NCBI RefSeq assembly: GCF_900090275.1
Contig: NZ_LT607755.1
Coordinates: forward strand, 558,001-622,000
Direction: 5' to 3'
Length of the DNA stretch: 64,000 nt
Source of the DNA: Micromonospora zamorensis
GTDB lineage: Bacteria > Actinomycetota > Actinomycetes > Mycobacteriales > Micromonosporaceae
Each line of letters begins with the position of its first letter. The stretch's first letter is position 1. A model generated the notes under the pieces. The model made no database searches, was not told the DNA's origin, and saw nothing but the letters and a program-made list of their open reading frames with translations. The position numbers were made by a program, and so were the translations under genes. Positions 34,731 to 42,866 of this stretch are shown here, piece after piece.

Positions 34731-34807
34731 GTGATCGACTCGGGTTTCTTGAACTCGGGCTGTCCCCAGCGCCGGACACCCCGACTCCCGGAAAACCGAG
34801 TCGATCA
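34731..34807. repeat. Long intergenic palindrome (TTGATCGACTCG type)
   Basis: Arms of about 34 nt (34731-34765 and 34774-34807) are imperfect inverted repeats: GATCGACTCGG at the outer end is exact and GTCGGG/GTGTCC-like sequence at the inner end is mostly paired (about 18 of 24 in the inner part). The loop is CCAGCGCC. It lies between the GNAT gene and rpmB, which converge. The outer arm is shared with the palindrome at 50844. Confidence 0.75.
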
Positions 34808-34847
34808 AGGCGGCACGCCACAGCTCAGGCGGCGACCGGACGCGACA

Positions 34848-34877
34848 GAGCCGGCGGACCTCAGGGTCCGCCGGCTC
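34848..34877 (-). terminator. Hairpin terminator after rpmB
   Basis: Perfect 13-bp stem GAGCCGGCGGACC / GGTCCGCCGGCTC with a 4-nt loop, 29 nt past the rpmB stop. Confidence 0.8.
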
Positions 34878-34906
34878 CGCCGTACGAGAAGGTGGGTGCT
34901 ACCGCG

Positions 34907-35098
34907 TCAGGCGCGGGTGACCTTGCCGGCCTTGATGCACGAGGTGCAGACCTGCAACTTCTTGGTGTTGCCGCCACCGGCCGGGGTACGCACCGACTGG
35001 ATGTTCGGGTTCCAGCGGCGGTTGGTCCGCCGGTGCGAGTGGGACACGTTGTGGCCGAAGCCCGGTCCCTTGCCACAGACGTCGCACACGCTAGCCAC
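34907..35098 (-). CDS. rpmB: 50S ribosomal protein L28
   Basis: A 63-residue L28 of the actinobacterial type ([29 protein letters not shown] split at its start, ending [13 protein letters not shown]). It retains two CxxC pairs (CDVC, CTSC), the zinc-binding version of L28. Actinobacteria often carry a second, zinc-free paralogue used under Zur control; none is in this window. It stands alone, divergent from the FakA-like gene, and is followed by a strong hairpin. Confidence 0.96.
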   Translation of the reverse strand: MASVCDVCGKGPGFGHNVSHSHRRTNRRWNPNIQSVRTPAGGGNTKKLQVCTSCIKAGKVTRA

Positions 35099-35373
35099 GG
35101 GATACTCCTGGGATTGATACGTTCATGGGGTCGCCGGCAGGTGCTGCCCGGGCAACCTGGTCAGGTTACCCGATGACTCGCCGACCCGGCCAACCGGCCC
35201 GGTCCGGCGCTCGCCCGTGCCCCGGCTTGTGCCTGGTCGTGGGCCCGCCCGCCCGTGGGTGGGACCGGCCCGGCGGCAAGGGTACCGGAGGAGTTAGCCC
35301 GTGTTACGGCCACCGCCGGAGCGGGGCGCGGGGGACACGCGGGACGAGTCCGACGCGTGTCGGTGCGCGCCAG

Positions 35374-35379
35374 TAGGCT
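35374..35379 (+). promoter_or_regulatory. -10 box (TAGGCT) for leaderless FakA-like gene
   Basis: TAGGCT ends 7 nt before the GTG at 35387. Confidence 0.55.
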
Positions 35380-35386
35380 TCTGGCC

Positions 35387-37000
35387 GTGCTGGACACCCT
35401 CGACGCCGCCGCGGTCCGCCGCTGGTGTGCGAGCGGGTTGGCCGCGCTCAAGCGTCACCAGGGCGAGATCGACCAGCTCAACGTCTACCCGGTGCCCGAC
35501 GGCGACACCGGCACCAACCTGGTGCTCACCCTCACCTCGGCCCAACAGGCCCTCGCCATGAACCTGGACACCCTCCCCGACAGCGGGCCGACCGCGCACG
35601 GGCACGCGCTGCGGCTGATGGCGCAGGGCGCGCTGCTCGGCGCGCGGGGCAACTCCGGGGTGATCCTCTCGCAGATCCTGCGGGGGTTCGCCGACGAGGT
35701 CGCCGGGGTGCCGGCGGTGCGCGGTCGGGAGTTGGCCGCCGCGCTGCGCTCCGGCGCCGCCGCGGCGTACACCGCGGTTGCCCGGCCGGTCGAGGGCACA
35801 GTGCTCACGGTGGTCGCGGCGGCGGCCACGGGCGCCGAACGGGCGGACAGCGACGACCTGCCGGCGGTGGTCCGCGCCGCGGCCCGGGCCGCCGCCGAGG
35901 CGCTCTCCCACACCCCGGAGCAACTGCCGGCGCTGGCCCGCGCAGGCGTGGTCGACGCGGGTGGCCGAGGGCTGTGCGTGCTGCTCGACGCCCTGGTCGC
36001 GGTGCTCACCGGGGAGAGCACCGCTCAGCCCGCGCCGACGCCGCGCTCCGCCCGCCCGGCGGCCACCGTCGCCCGGGAGACCGGTTCCGACGAGTACGCG
36101 TACGAGGTGCAGTTCCTGCTCGACGCCGGGGCGGAGGCGGTCGACGGGTTGCGACGGGCGCTGGACGCGCTGGGGGATTCGCTGGTCATCGTCGGCGACG
36201 GGCGTGAGCCCGAGGGCACCTGGAACGTGCACGTGCACGTCAACGACGTGGGCGCGGCGGTCGAGGCGGGGGTCGCCGCCGGTCGCCCGTACCGGATCTC
36301 GGTGACCCGCTTCGCCGACCAGCCGGAGCCGCCCTCAGGCCCGGTGACGGCCGGGCGGGCCGCGGTGGTGGTCGCCACCGGCGGAGGGATCGCCGAGTTG
36401 TTCGCCGCCGAGGGCGCCACAGTGGTGCCGGGCAACCCGTCCACGGGTGAGCTGCTGGACGCAGTGCGCAGCACCGGCGCGGCCCGGGTGGTGGTGCTGC
36501 CCAACGACGCCAACACCGAGGCGGTGGCGAGCGCGGCGGCCCGCGAGGCCCATCGGCACGGCATCAAGGTCAGCGTGGTGCCGACGCGCTCACCCGTGCA
36601 GGCGCTGGCCGCCCTCGCGGTCCGCGACGGCGACCGCCGCTTCGAGGACGACGTGATCGCGATGGCCGAGGCGGCCGGCGCCTGCCGCTACGCCGAGGTC
36701 TGCCACGCCAGCCGGGAGGCGCTGACCGTCGCCGGCCCGTGCCGTCCCGGCGACGTGCTCGCGCTGGTCGAGGGGGAGGTGCACCTCATCGGCACCGACC
36801 TCACCGACACCTGCGCCGCCGTGGTCGACCGGATGCTCGGCGGCGGTGGCGAGATGGTCACCCTGCTGGCCGGGGCGGACGCCCCGGCCGGGCTCACCGA
36901 TGCCGTCCGCGCGCACGTCGCGAGACGCTGGCCGTTCGTCGAGGTGCACGCGTACCCGGGGGGCCAGCCGTTTTATCCGCTCCTGGTAGGGATCGAATGA
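35387..37000 (+). CDS. DAK2/DegV-type fatty-acid kinase-like protein (FakA family)
   Basis: A 537-residue protein. The N-terminal DhaL-like nucleotide-binding domain has LNVYPVPDGDTGTNLVLTL near residues 30-48 and GARGNSGVILSQ near 85-96. A middle domain with GSDEYAYEVQFLLDAG and a C-terminal DAK1-like region follow. In Firmicutes FakA phosphorylates fatty acids held by FakB; the actinobacterial homologue is always beside recG, as here, but its partner is not in this window. The GTG at 35387 is leaderless. The stop overlaps the recG ATG (ATGA). Confidence 0.88.
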   Translation: MLDTLDAAAVRRWCASGLAALKRHQGEIDQLNVYPVPDGDTGTNLVLTLTSAQQALAMNLDTLPDSGPTAHGHALRLMAQGALLGARGNSGVILSQILRGFADEVAGVPAVRGRELAAALRSGAAAAYTAVARPVEGTVLTVVAAAATGAERADSDDLPAVVRAAARAAAEALSHTPEQLPALARAGVVDAGGRGLCVLLDALVAVLTGESTAQPAPTPRSARPAATVARETGSDEYAYEVQFLLDAGAEAVDGLRRALDALGDSLVIVGDGREPEGTWNVHVHVNDVGAAVEAGVAAGRPYRISVTRFADQPEPPSGPVTAGRAAVVVATGGGIAELFAAEGATVVPGNPSTGELLDAVRSTGAARVVVLPNDANTEAVASAAAREAHRHGIKVSVVPTRSPVQALAALAVRDGDRRFEDDVIAMAEAAGACRYAEVCHASREALTVAGPCRPGDVLALVEGEVHLIGTDLTDTCAAVVDRMLGGGGEMVTLLAGADAPAGLTDAVRAHVARRWPFVEVHAYPGGQPFYPLLVGIE

Positions 37001-39195
37001 GCGAACCAGCCACGGTGGACACTCCGCTGAAGAAGCTGGTCGGGGACAAGACGGCCAAGGCGCTGGCCACGCACCTCGACCTGCACACCGCGGGTGACCT
37101 GGTCTACCACTTCCCCCGTCGCTACGACGAGCGCGGCGAGCACACCGACATCCGCTCCCTGGACGTCGGCGAGCAGGTCACAGTGCTGGCCCAGGTGCAG
37201 CGCACCGCGGTGCGCCCGATGCGGCAGCGGCGGGGCAACCTGCTGGAGGTGACCGTCGGCGACGGCTCCGGCGGGGTGCTGACACTGACCTTCTTCGGCA
37301 ACCAGGCATGGCGCGAACGGGAGCTGCGCCCCGGCCGGTGGGGGCTGTTCGCCGGCAAGGTCACCGAGTTCCGGGGCAAACGGCAGCTCAACGGCCCGGA
37401 GTACGTCCTGCTCGGCGAGGGTGGCGACGGCGAGGCGGCGGTCAGCGACGAAATCGAGGAGTTCGCTGGCGCGCTGATTCCGGTCTACCCGGCCGCCGCG
37501 GCCGTGCCAACCTGGGTGATCGCGCGCTGCGTGCGAGTCGTTCTGGACACGTTCACCCCTCCGGACGATCCGCTGCCGGGCACCGTGCGCGCCAGCCGCA
37601 AGCTGGTGGGGTTGGGCACCGCGTTGACCGAGATCCACCGGCCGTCCAGCAAGGAGGAGCTGCACCGGGCGCGGCGGCGGCTCAAGTGGGACGAGGCGTT
37701 CGCCGTCCAGCTGACCCTGGTGCAGCGCAAGCACAGGGCAGCCGACTGGCCGGCGCGACCCCGCCCGGCACGCTCGGGTGGGCTGCTGGACGCCTTCGAC
37801 GCCCGACTGCCGTACGAGCTGACCGCCGGTCAGCGCGACGTCGGTGTGGAGATCGCCGCCGATCTGGCCGCGCCGCACCCGATGCACCGGTTGTTGCAGG
37901 GCGAGGTCGGCTCGGGCAAGACAGTGGTGGCGCTGCGGGCGATGCTCCAGGTGGTCGACGCGGGCGGGCAGGCCGCGCTGCTGGCGCCCACCGAGGTGCT
38001 GGCCGCCCAGCACTACCGCGGCATGCTCGACCTGCTCGGGCCGCTCGGGCGGGCCGGCGAGCTGGGTTCCGCAGAGCATGCCACCCGGGTCGAGCTGGTC
38101 ACCGGCTCGCTGGGCGCTGCCGCCCGACGGCGGGCCCTCGGTGAGGTCGCCAGCGGTGCCGCCGGCATCGTGCTCGGCACCCACGCCCTGCTCTACGAGG
38201 GGGTCGACTTCGCCGATCTCGGCCTGGTGGTCGTCGACGAGCAGCACCGTTTCGGTGTGGAGCAACGCGACGCTCTGCGCTCCAAGGCCGACCAGCCGCC
38301 GCACGTGCTGGTGATGACGGCCACCCCGATCCCGCGCACGGTGGCGATGACCGTCTACGGCGACCTGGAGGTCTCCACCCTCTCCCAGCTGCCCCGGGGG
38401 CGGTCGCCGATCGCCTCGCACGTGGTTCCGGCCGCCGAGAAACCTGCCTACCTGGACCGGGCCTGGCGTCGACTGCGCGAGGAGGTCACTGCCGGCCACC
38501 AGGCGTACGTGGTGTGTCCTCGGATCGGTGAGGGGTCGGCCAGCGAGGAGGAGCCGCCACCGGTGGACGACAACGGCCGCCGGCCCCCGCTGGCGGTGAC
38601 CGAGGTGGCCCCGTTGCTGGCCGAGGGGCCGTTGCACGGGCTGCGGATCGGGGTGCTGCATGGCCGCCTGCCGGCCGACGAGAAGGACGCGGTGATGCGC
38701 TCCTTCGCGGCCGGTGACCTGGACGTGCTGGTGGCGACCACTGTGATCGAGGTCGGCGTGGACGTGCCGAACGCGACCGTGATGATCGTGCTGGACGCCG
38801 ACCGCTTCGGTGTCTCCCAGCTGCACCAGCTCCGTGGCCGGGTCGGCCGGGGCTCCGCCGCCGGGCTCTGCCTGCTGGTCAGCGAGGCGGCCGAGGGTTC
38901 GTCGGCGCGTGAGCGGCTGGACGCGGTGGCGTCCACGAGCGACGGCTTCAAGCTCGCCGAGCTGGATCTGGAGCAGCGCCGCGAGGGTGACGTGCTGGGT
39001 GCCACCCAGTCCGGGCACCGCTCACACCTGCGGTTGCTGTCTCTGAAACGCGACACGGAGCTGATCCGCGACGCCCGTGCGGAGGCGATCACCCTGGTCG
39101 AGGACGACCCGGAGCTGACCCGCAATCCCGCGCTGGCCGCCTCGGTGGCCGCGCTGGTGGACGAGGACCGCGCGGAGTACCTGGAGAAGGGTTGA
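36997..39195 (+). CDS. recG: ATP-dependent DNA helicase RecG
   Basis: A 732-residue RecG of normal length, which remodels stalled replication forks and branches Holliday junctions. The N-terminal wedge/OB domain (about 60-200) is followed by helicase domain 1 with Walker A GEVGSGKT near 301-308 and DEQH near 414-417, and motif III MTATPIPRT. Domain 2 has GVLHGRLPADEKDAVM, ATTVIEVGVDVPNA and QLRGRVGRG. A short insertion rich in Glu/Pro (EGSASEEEPPPVDDN) sits between the two helicase halves. It overlaps the preceding gene by 4 nt. Confidence 0.96.
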   Translation: MSEPATVDTPLKKLVGDKTAKALATHLDLHTAGDLVYHFPRRYDERGEHTDIRSLDVGEQVTVLAQVQRTAVRPMRQRRGNLLEVTVGDGSGGVLTLTFFGNQAWRERELRPGRWGLFAGKVTEFRGKRQLNGPEYVLLGEGGDGEAAVSDEIEEFAGALIPVYPAAAAVPTWVIARCVRVVLDTFTPPDDPLPGTVRASRKLVGLGTALTEIHRPSSKEELHRARRRLKWDEAFAVQLTLVQRKHRAADWPARPRPARSGGLLDAFDARLPYELTAGQRDVGVEIAADLAAPHPMHRLLQGEVGSGKTVVALRAMLQVVDAGGQAALLAPTEVLAAQHYRGMLDLLGPLGRAGELGSAEHATRVELVTGSLGAAARRRALGEVASGAAGIVLGTHALLYEGVDFADLGLVVVDEQHRFGVEQRDALRSKADQPPHVLVMTATPIPRTVAMTVYGDLEVSTLSQLPRGRSPIASHVVPAAEKPAYLDRAWRRLREEVTAGHQAYVVCPRIGEGSASEEEPPPVDDNGRRPPLAVTEVAPLLAEGPLHGLRIGVLHGRLPADEKDAVMRSFAAGDLDVLVATTVIEVGVDVPNATVMIVLDADRFGVSQLHQLRGRVGRGSAAGLCLLVSEAAEGSSARERLDAVASTSDGFKLAELDLEQRREGDVLGATQSGHRSHLRLLSLKRDTELIRDARAEAITLVEDDPELTRNPALAASVAALVDEDRAEYLEKG

Positions 39196-39197
39196 CG

Positions 39198-39455
39198 TCA
39201 CCGCGGCTGTTCGTCGCGCAGTGCCGCCGAACGCGGCCAGGCGAGAAACCGCGAGTGCAACACCCCAGACGGTGTAAGCGGCAGGTCCGCACACGCCTGC
39301 ACCAGGTACGCCGACAGATGCAGCATCAGCGATATCCGCGCGTCGGTGAACTCCTCAATGAGCTGCCGTTTTCTAGTTCTGCACGGCCACGGTGCCCCGC
39401 AACCCGCGCAGGTCCACTGCGGCCTGACCGGCTGATGCACCAACAACAACCCCAC
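39198..39455 (-). CDS. Small Cys-motif protein divergent from the XRE/Nudix pair
   Basis: An 85-residue protein (start uncertain) with CAGCGAPWPC, a C-x2-C-x5-C arrangement that could bind zinc, followed by RTRKRQLIEEF and a helical region (SLMLHLSAYLVQACADL) and SRFLAWPRSA. I have seen this family as small actinobacterial hypothetical proteins encoded next to XRE regulators. The GTG at 39455 is chosen with AGGAGG just upstream at 39459-39464, though spacing is tight; a TTG at 39449 is an alternative. It is divergent from the XRE gene and converges with recG, only 2 bp from its stop. Confidence 0.55.
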   Translation of the reverse strand: MGLLLVHQPVRPQWTCAGCGAPWPCRTRKRQLIEEFTDARISLMLHLSAYLVQACADLPLTPSGVLHSRFLAWPRSAALRDEQPR

Positions 39456-39612
39456 CACCCTCCTGGATCGTTGAAGGGGAAGAGGTCCCTCCCAGGGTGC
39501 TGGCAACCTCTTCCCCCTGGCACCCACCAGCCCGGCGAATCCGCCGCAAGCGAACCGGTGAGGCCCTGCCGCTGAACCTACGAACCGGCCTCGGGCACTC
39601 CAACGTCCCTGT

Positions 39613-39661
39613 GGACACCAGGCCGGACACTTCCAGGACACTGAAGCGTCCCTCGGTGTCC
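39613..39661 (+). promoter_or_regulatory. Phased GGACAC operator repeats before the XRE/Nudix operon
   Basis: GGACAC occurs at 39613, 39625 and 39636 (spaced 12 and 11 bp, about one helical turn) and in reverse as GTGTCC at 39656-39661, next to the -10 box TACGGT (39664-39669). The regulator encoded just downstream is the obvious candidate to bind them. Confidence 0.5.
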
Positions 39662-39663
39662 AC

Positions 39664-39669
39664 TACGGT
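39664..39669 (+). promoter_or_regulatory. -10 box (TACGGT) for leaderless XRE gene
   Basis: TACGGT is followed by an 8-nt spacer and the ATG at 39678, without a ribosome-binding site. Confidence 0.45.
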
Positions 39670-39677
39670 GGGACGGT

Positions 39678-40424
39678 ATGAGTCACCGCCTCCGCGCGGC
39701 CATGCTCCGCGCCCACCTCGACTCAGCGGCCCTCGCCACGGCCGTCGGTGTCGACATCAAAACTGTCACTCGGTGGCTCTCCGGCCGCGTCCCGCACCAG
39801 CGCACCCGCCTCGTCGTCGCCGACGCCCTCGGCGAAACCGAAGCAGACCTCTGGCCCCAGACCCGTCCCGACCAGGCACCCGGCGCGGAGGCCAGCGCCG
39901 AGGTCGTCGCCGCCTACGCCCACCGCGCCGACATCCCGCACCATGTCTGGGCCGCGCTGCTCACCGGCGCGACCACGCGGATCGACCTGCTCGGCTACGC
40001 CTACCCGTTCCTGCTGGAGTTGCTGCCCAACACGATGCAGCTCATCTCTGACAAGGCCGCCGACGGTGCCCAGGTCCGCCTCGCGTTCGCCGATCCTGAC
40101 TGCCCGCACGTCGCCGAACGCGACGCTCTCGAACAGATCGGCGGCACACTACCCGGCCGGATCCGCAACGCCCTCAACTTCTGCGAACCTCTCCACCGCG
40201 TGCCCGGCGTGGAGATCGGCCTGCACACAGTGCACCTGTACAACTCGGTGTTCCGCTTCGACCACCAGATGATCGTCACCCCACACCTGTACCGCGCCCG
40301 TGGCTACCAGCACCCCGCCCTGCACCTACGTGAACTATCGCCGCACGGGATCTTCGCCGCTCACGCCGACCAGTTCGAACAGATCTGGCAGACCACCACC
40401 GCCTACCCAAAGGAGACCCGGTGA
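39678..40424 (+). CDS. XRE-type regulator with C-terminal DUF5919-like domain
   Basis: A 248-residue protein. A helix-turn-helix lies at about 3-60 (LDSAALATAVGVDIKTVTRWLSGRVP). The C-terminal part from about 85 (VWAALLTGATTRIDLLGYAYPFLLE; VRLAFADPDCPHVAERD; IGLHTVHLYNSVFRFDHQMIV) matches a domain often found in actinobacterial XRE regulators; it resembles a phospholipase-D-like fold in outline but I see no HKD catalytic motif. The stop overlaps the Nudix start (GTGA), so regulator and enzyme are one unit. The ATG appears leaderless with phased repeats upstream. Confidence 0.8.
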   Translation: MSHRLRAAMLRAHLDSAALATAVGVDIKTVTRWLSGRVPHQRTRLVVADALGETEADLWPQTRPDQAPGAEASAEVVAAYAHRADIPHHVWAALLTGATTRIDLLGYAYPFLLELLPNTMQLISDKAADGAQVRLAFADPDCPHVAERDALEQIGGTLPGRIRNALNFCEPLHRVPGVEIGLHTVHLYNSVFRFDHQMIVTPHLYRARGYQHPALHLRELSPHGIFAAHADQFEQIWQTTTAYPKETR

Positions 40425-40894
40425 CCGGCCGGCGCGACTACTACCACGACCCGACAGCGCCGGTCGCCAACAGTCTCGTCCCCGCCGCCGCAGCCATCGT
40501 CACCGACCAGCACGGCCGCGTGCTGCTACAGCGACGCAGCGACTCCGGTAACTGGTCCCTGCCCGGCGGTGCCATGAACGTCGGCGAAACCCTCCAACAG
40601 TGCGTCGTCCGCGAGGTGCGGGAGGAGACTGGCCTGGACGTCGAGGTCACCGGCCTACTCGGCATCTACAGCGATCCAGCACACGTCATCGCCTACCCCG
40701 ACGGCGAAGTCCGCCAAGAGTTCACGGTCACCTACCGCGCCCATGTCATCGGCGGCACGATCAGCATCAGCGACGAGTCGACGGATGTCCGCTTCATCGA
40801 TCCCGCCGACTTCGACCACATCCCCATCCACGACACCGTTCGACTTCGCCTCGATCACCACGTCGAAGGCCGCGACACCCCCTACCTCGGATAG
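40421..40894 (+). CDS. Nudix hydrolase coupled to the XRE regulator
   Basis: A 157-residue protein with a complete Nudix box (GGAMNVGETLQQCVVREV followed by REETGL), so it should cleave nucleoside diphosphate-X compounds. DYYHDPTAPVANSLVPAAAAIV precedes the domain, as in other actinobacterial family members next to XRE genes. The GTG at 40421 overlaps the regulator stop by 4 nt. Pairing suggests either that the enzyme removes a nucleotide effector sensed by the regulator or that the pair forms a stress module; this is inference. Substrate unknown. Confidence 0.88.
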   Translation: MTGRRDYYHDPTAPVANSLVPAAAAIVTDQHGRVLLQRRSDSGNWSLPGGAMNVGETLQQCVVREVREETGLDVEVTGLLGIYSDPAHVIAYPDGEVRQEFTVTYRAHVIGGTISISDESTDVRFIDPADFDHIPIHDTVRLRLDHHVEGRDTPYLG

Positions 40895-40997
40895 CGGCGA
40901 CACGTCGGCGCACTGACGACCCCTCTCATGCTCTCGGAAGGGTGGGAACTCGACCGGGGCCGCTGACTGCGCCCCGATTCGGTGAACGCATAACGGA

Positions 40998-41035
40998 CCG
41001 AGGGCGCGTCGACCGGATGGTCGACGCGCCCTCGG
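40998..41035 (-). terminator. Very strong hairpin terminator of the LPXTG gene
   Basis: A perfect 17-bp inverted repeat, CCGAGGGCGCGTCGACC and its complement, with a GGAT loop, 18 nt downstream of the stop of the LPXTG protein gene. It may also end the Nudix transcript. Confidence 0.85.
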
Positions 41036-41052
41036 GTTCAGCGCAGGTCAGG

Positions 41053-42561
41053 TCAGGCGGTGAAGGTCACCCGACGCCGACGGGCGATGACGAAGAGCAC
41101 CGCACCCGCGATGAGCAGCGCGATCGCGCCTGCGGCGATGCCGCCGGCAGCCGCACCGGTGACCGGAAGACCCGGCTCCTCGCCGCCAGCGCCACCGCCG
41201 CCGCAGTTGCCCTCCGGCGTGTAGACGGCCTCCATCTCCAGGTCAAGCTCCGGCAGCGCGACGAGCGCCGTCTCGGCCTTACCGGCCTTGAAGGTCACCG
41301 TCTCCGACGCGCCGGCCGCGACCGCACGGTTCTCGGTCTTGCCGCCGTAGGTGAACGCCGCCTTGACCGGGAGCCCACCCTCGGGGTTGGTCACGGTGAG
41401 GGCGAAGTCCTTGCAGTCGGCCTTGGTGGTGACGGCCGGCAGCGGGCAGTCCTCGGGGCGCTGCCACGAGTAGGTGCCCTTCTCGATGACCTTGCCGTCG
41501 ACCAGCACCTCGATCTTGCCGGCGTTGGCGGCCGGCACCACGATGCTGCTGTCAGCCTTGCCAGCCGCGACGGAGACCTTCTTGGAGAAGCCGTTCTCGC
41601 CCTTGACCTCGAACTCGACGGCGTACTTGCTGATCTTGCCGTCGTTGCTCAGCGAGACGGCGACCGAACCGTCGCAGTTGGACGCGAAGGTCGAGGCCGG
41701 GGTGACGCAGCTCTTGTCGCCGCCGTTGTACCAGCCCTGCGGGCCCTTGGACCGGTTACCCGGAGCGCCCGGCGAGCCCAGCTTCTTGTTGTCGTAGCGC
41801 TTGCCGCCGTCGACCAGCTCGCCGATGACCTCGTCCTTACCGCCCCAGATCAGGTCGACCTGGGTGTGGCAGTCCGGGATCTCGACGTTCAGCTTGATCT
41901 CGGTCTGGGTGCCACCGATCCAGTTGCTGTCCGGCGTGCCGTACACGTACTGCGGAGTGGCGAACTGCGGCCGGGGCGCGAAGTACGACACCAGCGTGAA
42001 CCACTGCTTGCCCTCGCCGCAGAGCGGCAGGTCACCGTCGAGCTTGACGGTCGCGGTGCCCTTCGGGCCGTCGAAGGTGTGGCTGTACTTGGCCTTGTTG
42101 ACGTCCACGCACTTCGGAGTCGGCGCGCAGGACCCGTCGGCGGCGAGGTTGATGCTGCCGTCGTTGGTGGCTTCCTTGCCGTTCTTCTTCCACTTGCCGA
42201 ACACCGTGAGCTTGGCGTTGGCGGTGTCGCCCGGCACCCGCTGGACGGCCGTGATGGTGCCGGCCTTGGGGATGACGGAGCCCTGCAGCGGTACCGCCTT
42301 GGCGCCTTCCACGGGCACTGTGACGTCGGTCGACGGCGTCGCGGTCACCTGCTTGAGGGTCACGGCCTTGTCGCGCTCGCTGTTCTCCACCTTCCACGTG
42401 ATCACACGCTCGCCGGAGAGCCGGTCACACTCGGCGGTGGCGCTGATGGTGGTGTGGTGCGCGCTGGCCGGAGCGGCCACCGCGACTGCCCCGGTGAGGC
42501 CGATGAGGGCGGCTCCCAGGATGGCCAGCGGTCGCTGTAGCGACAGCTTGGGACGGATCAC
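41053..42561 (-). CDS. LPXTG-anchored cell-surface protein
   Basis: A 502-residue secreted protein. Signal peptide at 1-34 (RPLAILGAALIGLTGAVAVAAPASA). A long extracellular part (35-455) is rich in Thr, Lys, Val with several cysteines (CDRLSG, CAPTPKCVD, CGEGK, CHTQ, CVTPAS, CDGS, CPLP, CKDF, CGGGG), likely several beta domains with disulfides. The sorting signal is complete: LPVTG at 465-469, a hydrophobic segment and RRRR. Sortase would link it to the wall. No ligand-binding domain is recognised. No sortase gene is nearby. Confidence 0.88.
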   Translation of the reverse strand: MIRPKLSLQRPLAILGAALIGLTGAVAVAAPASAHHTTISATAECDRLSGERVITWKVENSERDKAVTLKQVTATPSTDVTVPVEGAKAVPLQGSVIPKAGTITAVQRVPGDTANAKLTVFGKWKKNGKEATNDGSINLAADGSCAPTPKCVDVNKAKYSHTFDGPKGTATVKLDGDLPLCGEGKQWFTLVSYFAPRPQFATPQYVYGTPDSNWIGGTQTEIKLNVEIPDCHTQVDLIWGGKDEVIGELVDGGKRYDNKKLGSPGAPGNRSKGPQGWYNGGDKSCVTPASTFASNCDGSVAVSLSNDGKISKYAVEFEVKGENGFSKKVSVAAGKADSSIVVPAANAGKIEVLVDGKVIEKGTYSWQRPEDCPLPAVTTKADCKDFALTVTNPEGGLPVKAAFTYGGKTENRAVAAGASETVTFKAGKAETALVALPELDLEMEAVYTPEGNCGGGGAGGEEPGLPVTGAAAGGIAAGAIALLIAGAVLFVIARRRRVTFTA

Positions 42562-42866
42562 GGGTACTCCTGGAGTGCTGAAGCGTCAGGGGTGTGGCAC
42601 GGGAGCGACAGTGGACGGTCACTGCACGTCCGATCGGAGAGGCGCCCTCCCGCACCGCGGGCCGGTGGGTTGCCGCCGGCACCCGGCAGACCCTAGCGAG
42701 ATCGCCCCTCGTGATACAGCGCTCAGGATTTGCTAAGGCGAATGTTATGAATTCGTGATCATTGATATACGAGAAGTGATCACGTCGTCTTCGTGGTGGT
42801 ACCGACCGTGTCGGCCGCCGGGTCCGACGGGTCGCGTAGCGTCGCGGGCATGAGCAGGAGGAGACC
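42562..42866. other. 305-bp gene-free region between LPXTG gene and rsmD
   Basis: It holds the divergent promoters of the LPXTG gene and rsmD. The segment 42720-42780 is AT-rich for this genome (GCGAATGTTATGAATTCG) and includes the inverted repeat at 42754-42784. No additional ORF is credible. Confidence 0.6.
42754..42784. promoter_or_regulatory. Inverted repeat CGTGATCA...TGATCACG upstream of rsmD/LPXTG genes
   Basis: Two 8-bp arms (42754-42761 and 42777-42784) are a perfect inverted repeat with a 15-bp AT-rich spacer, a spacing expected for two half-sites about two helical turns apart. Confidence 0.4.

Noticed and set aside
36973..39018. Open frame of 681 codons antisense to recG
   Set aside because: It mirrors recG, has His/Gln/Gly-rich low-complexity composition and no recognisable domain.
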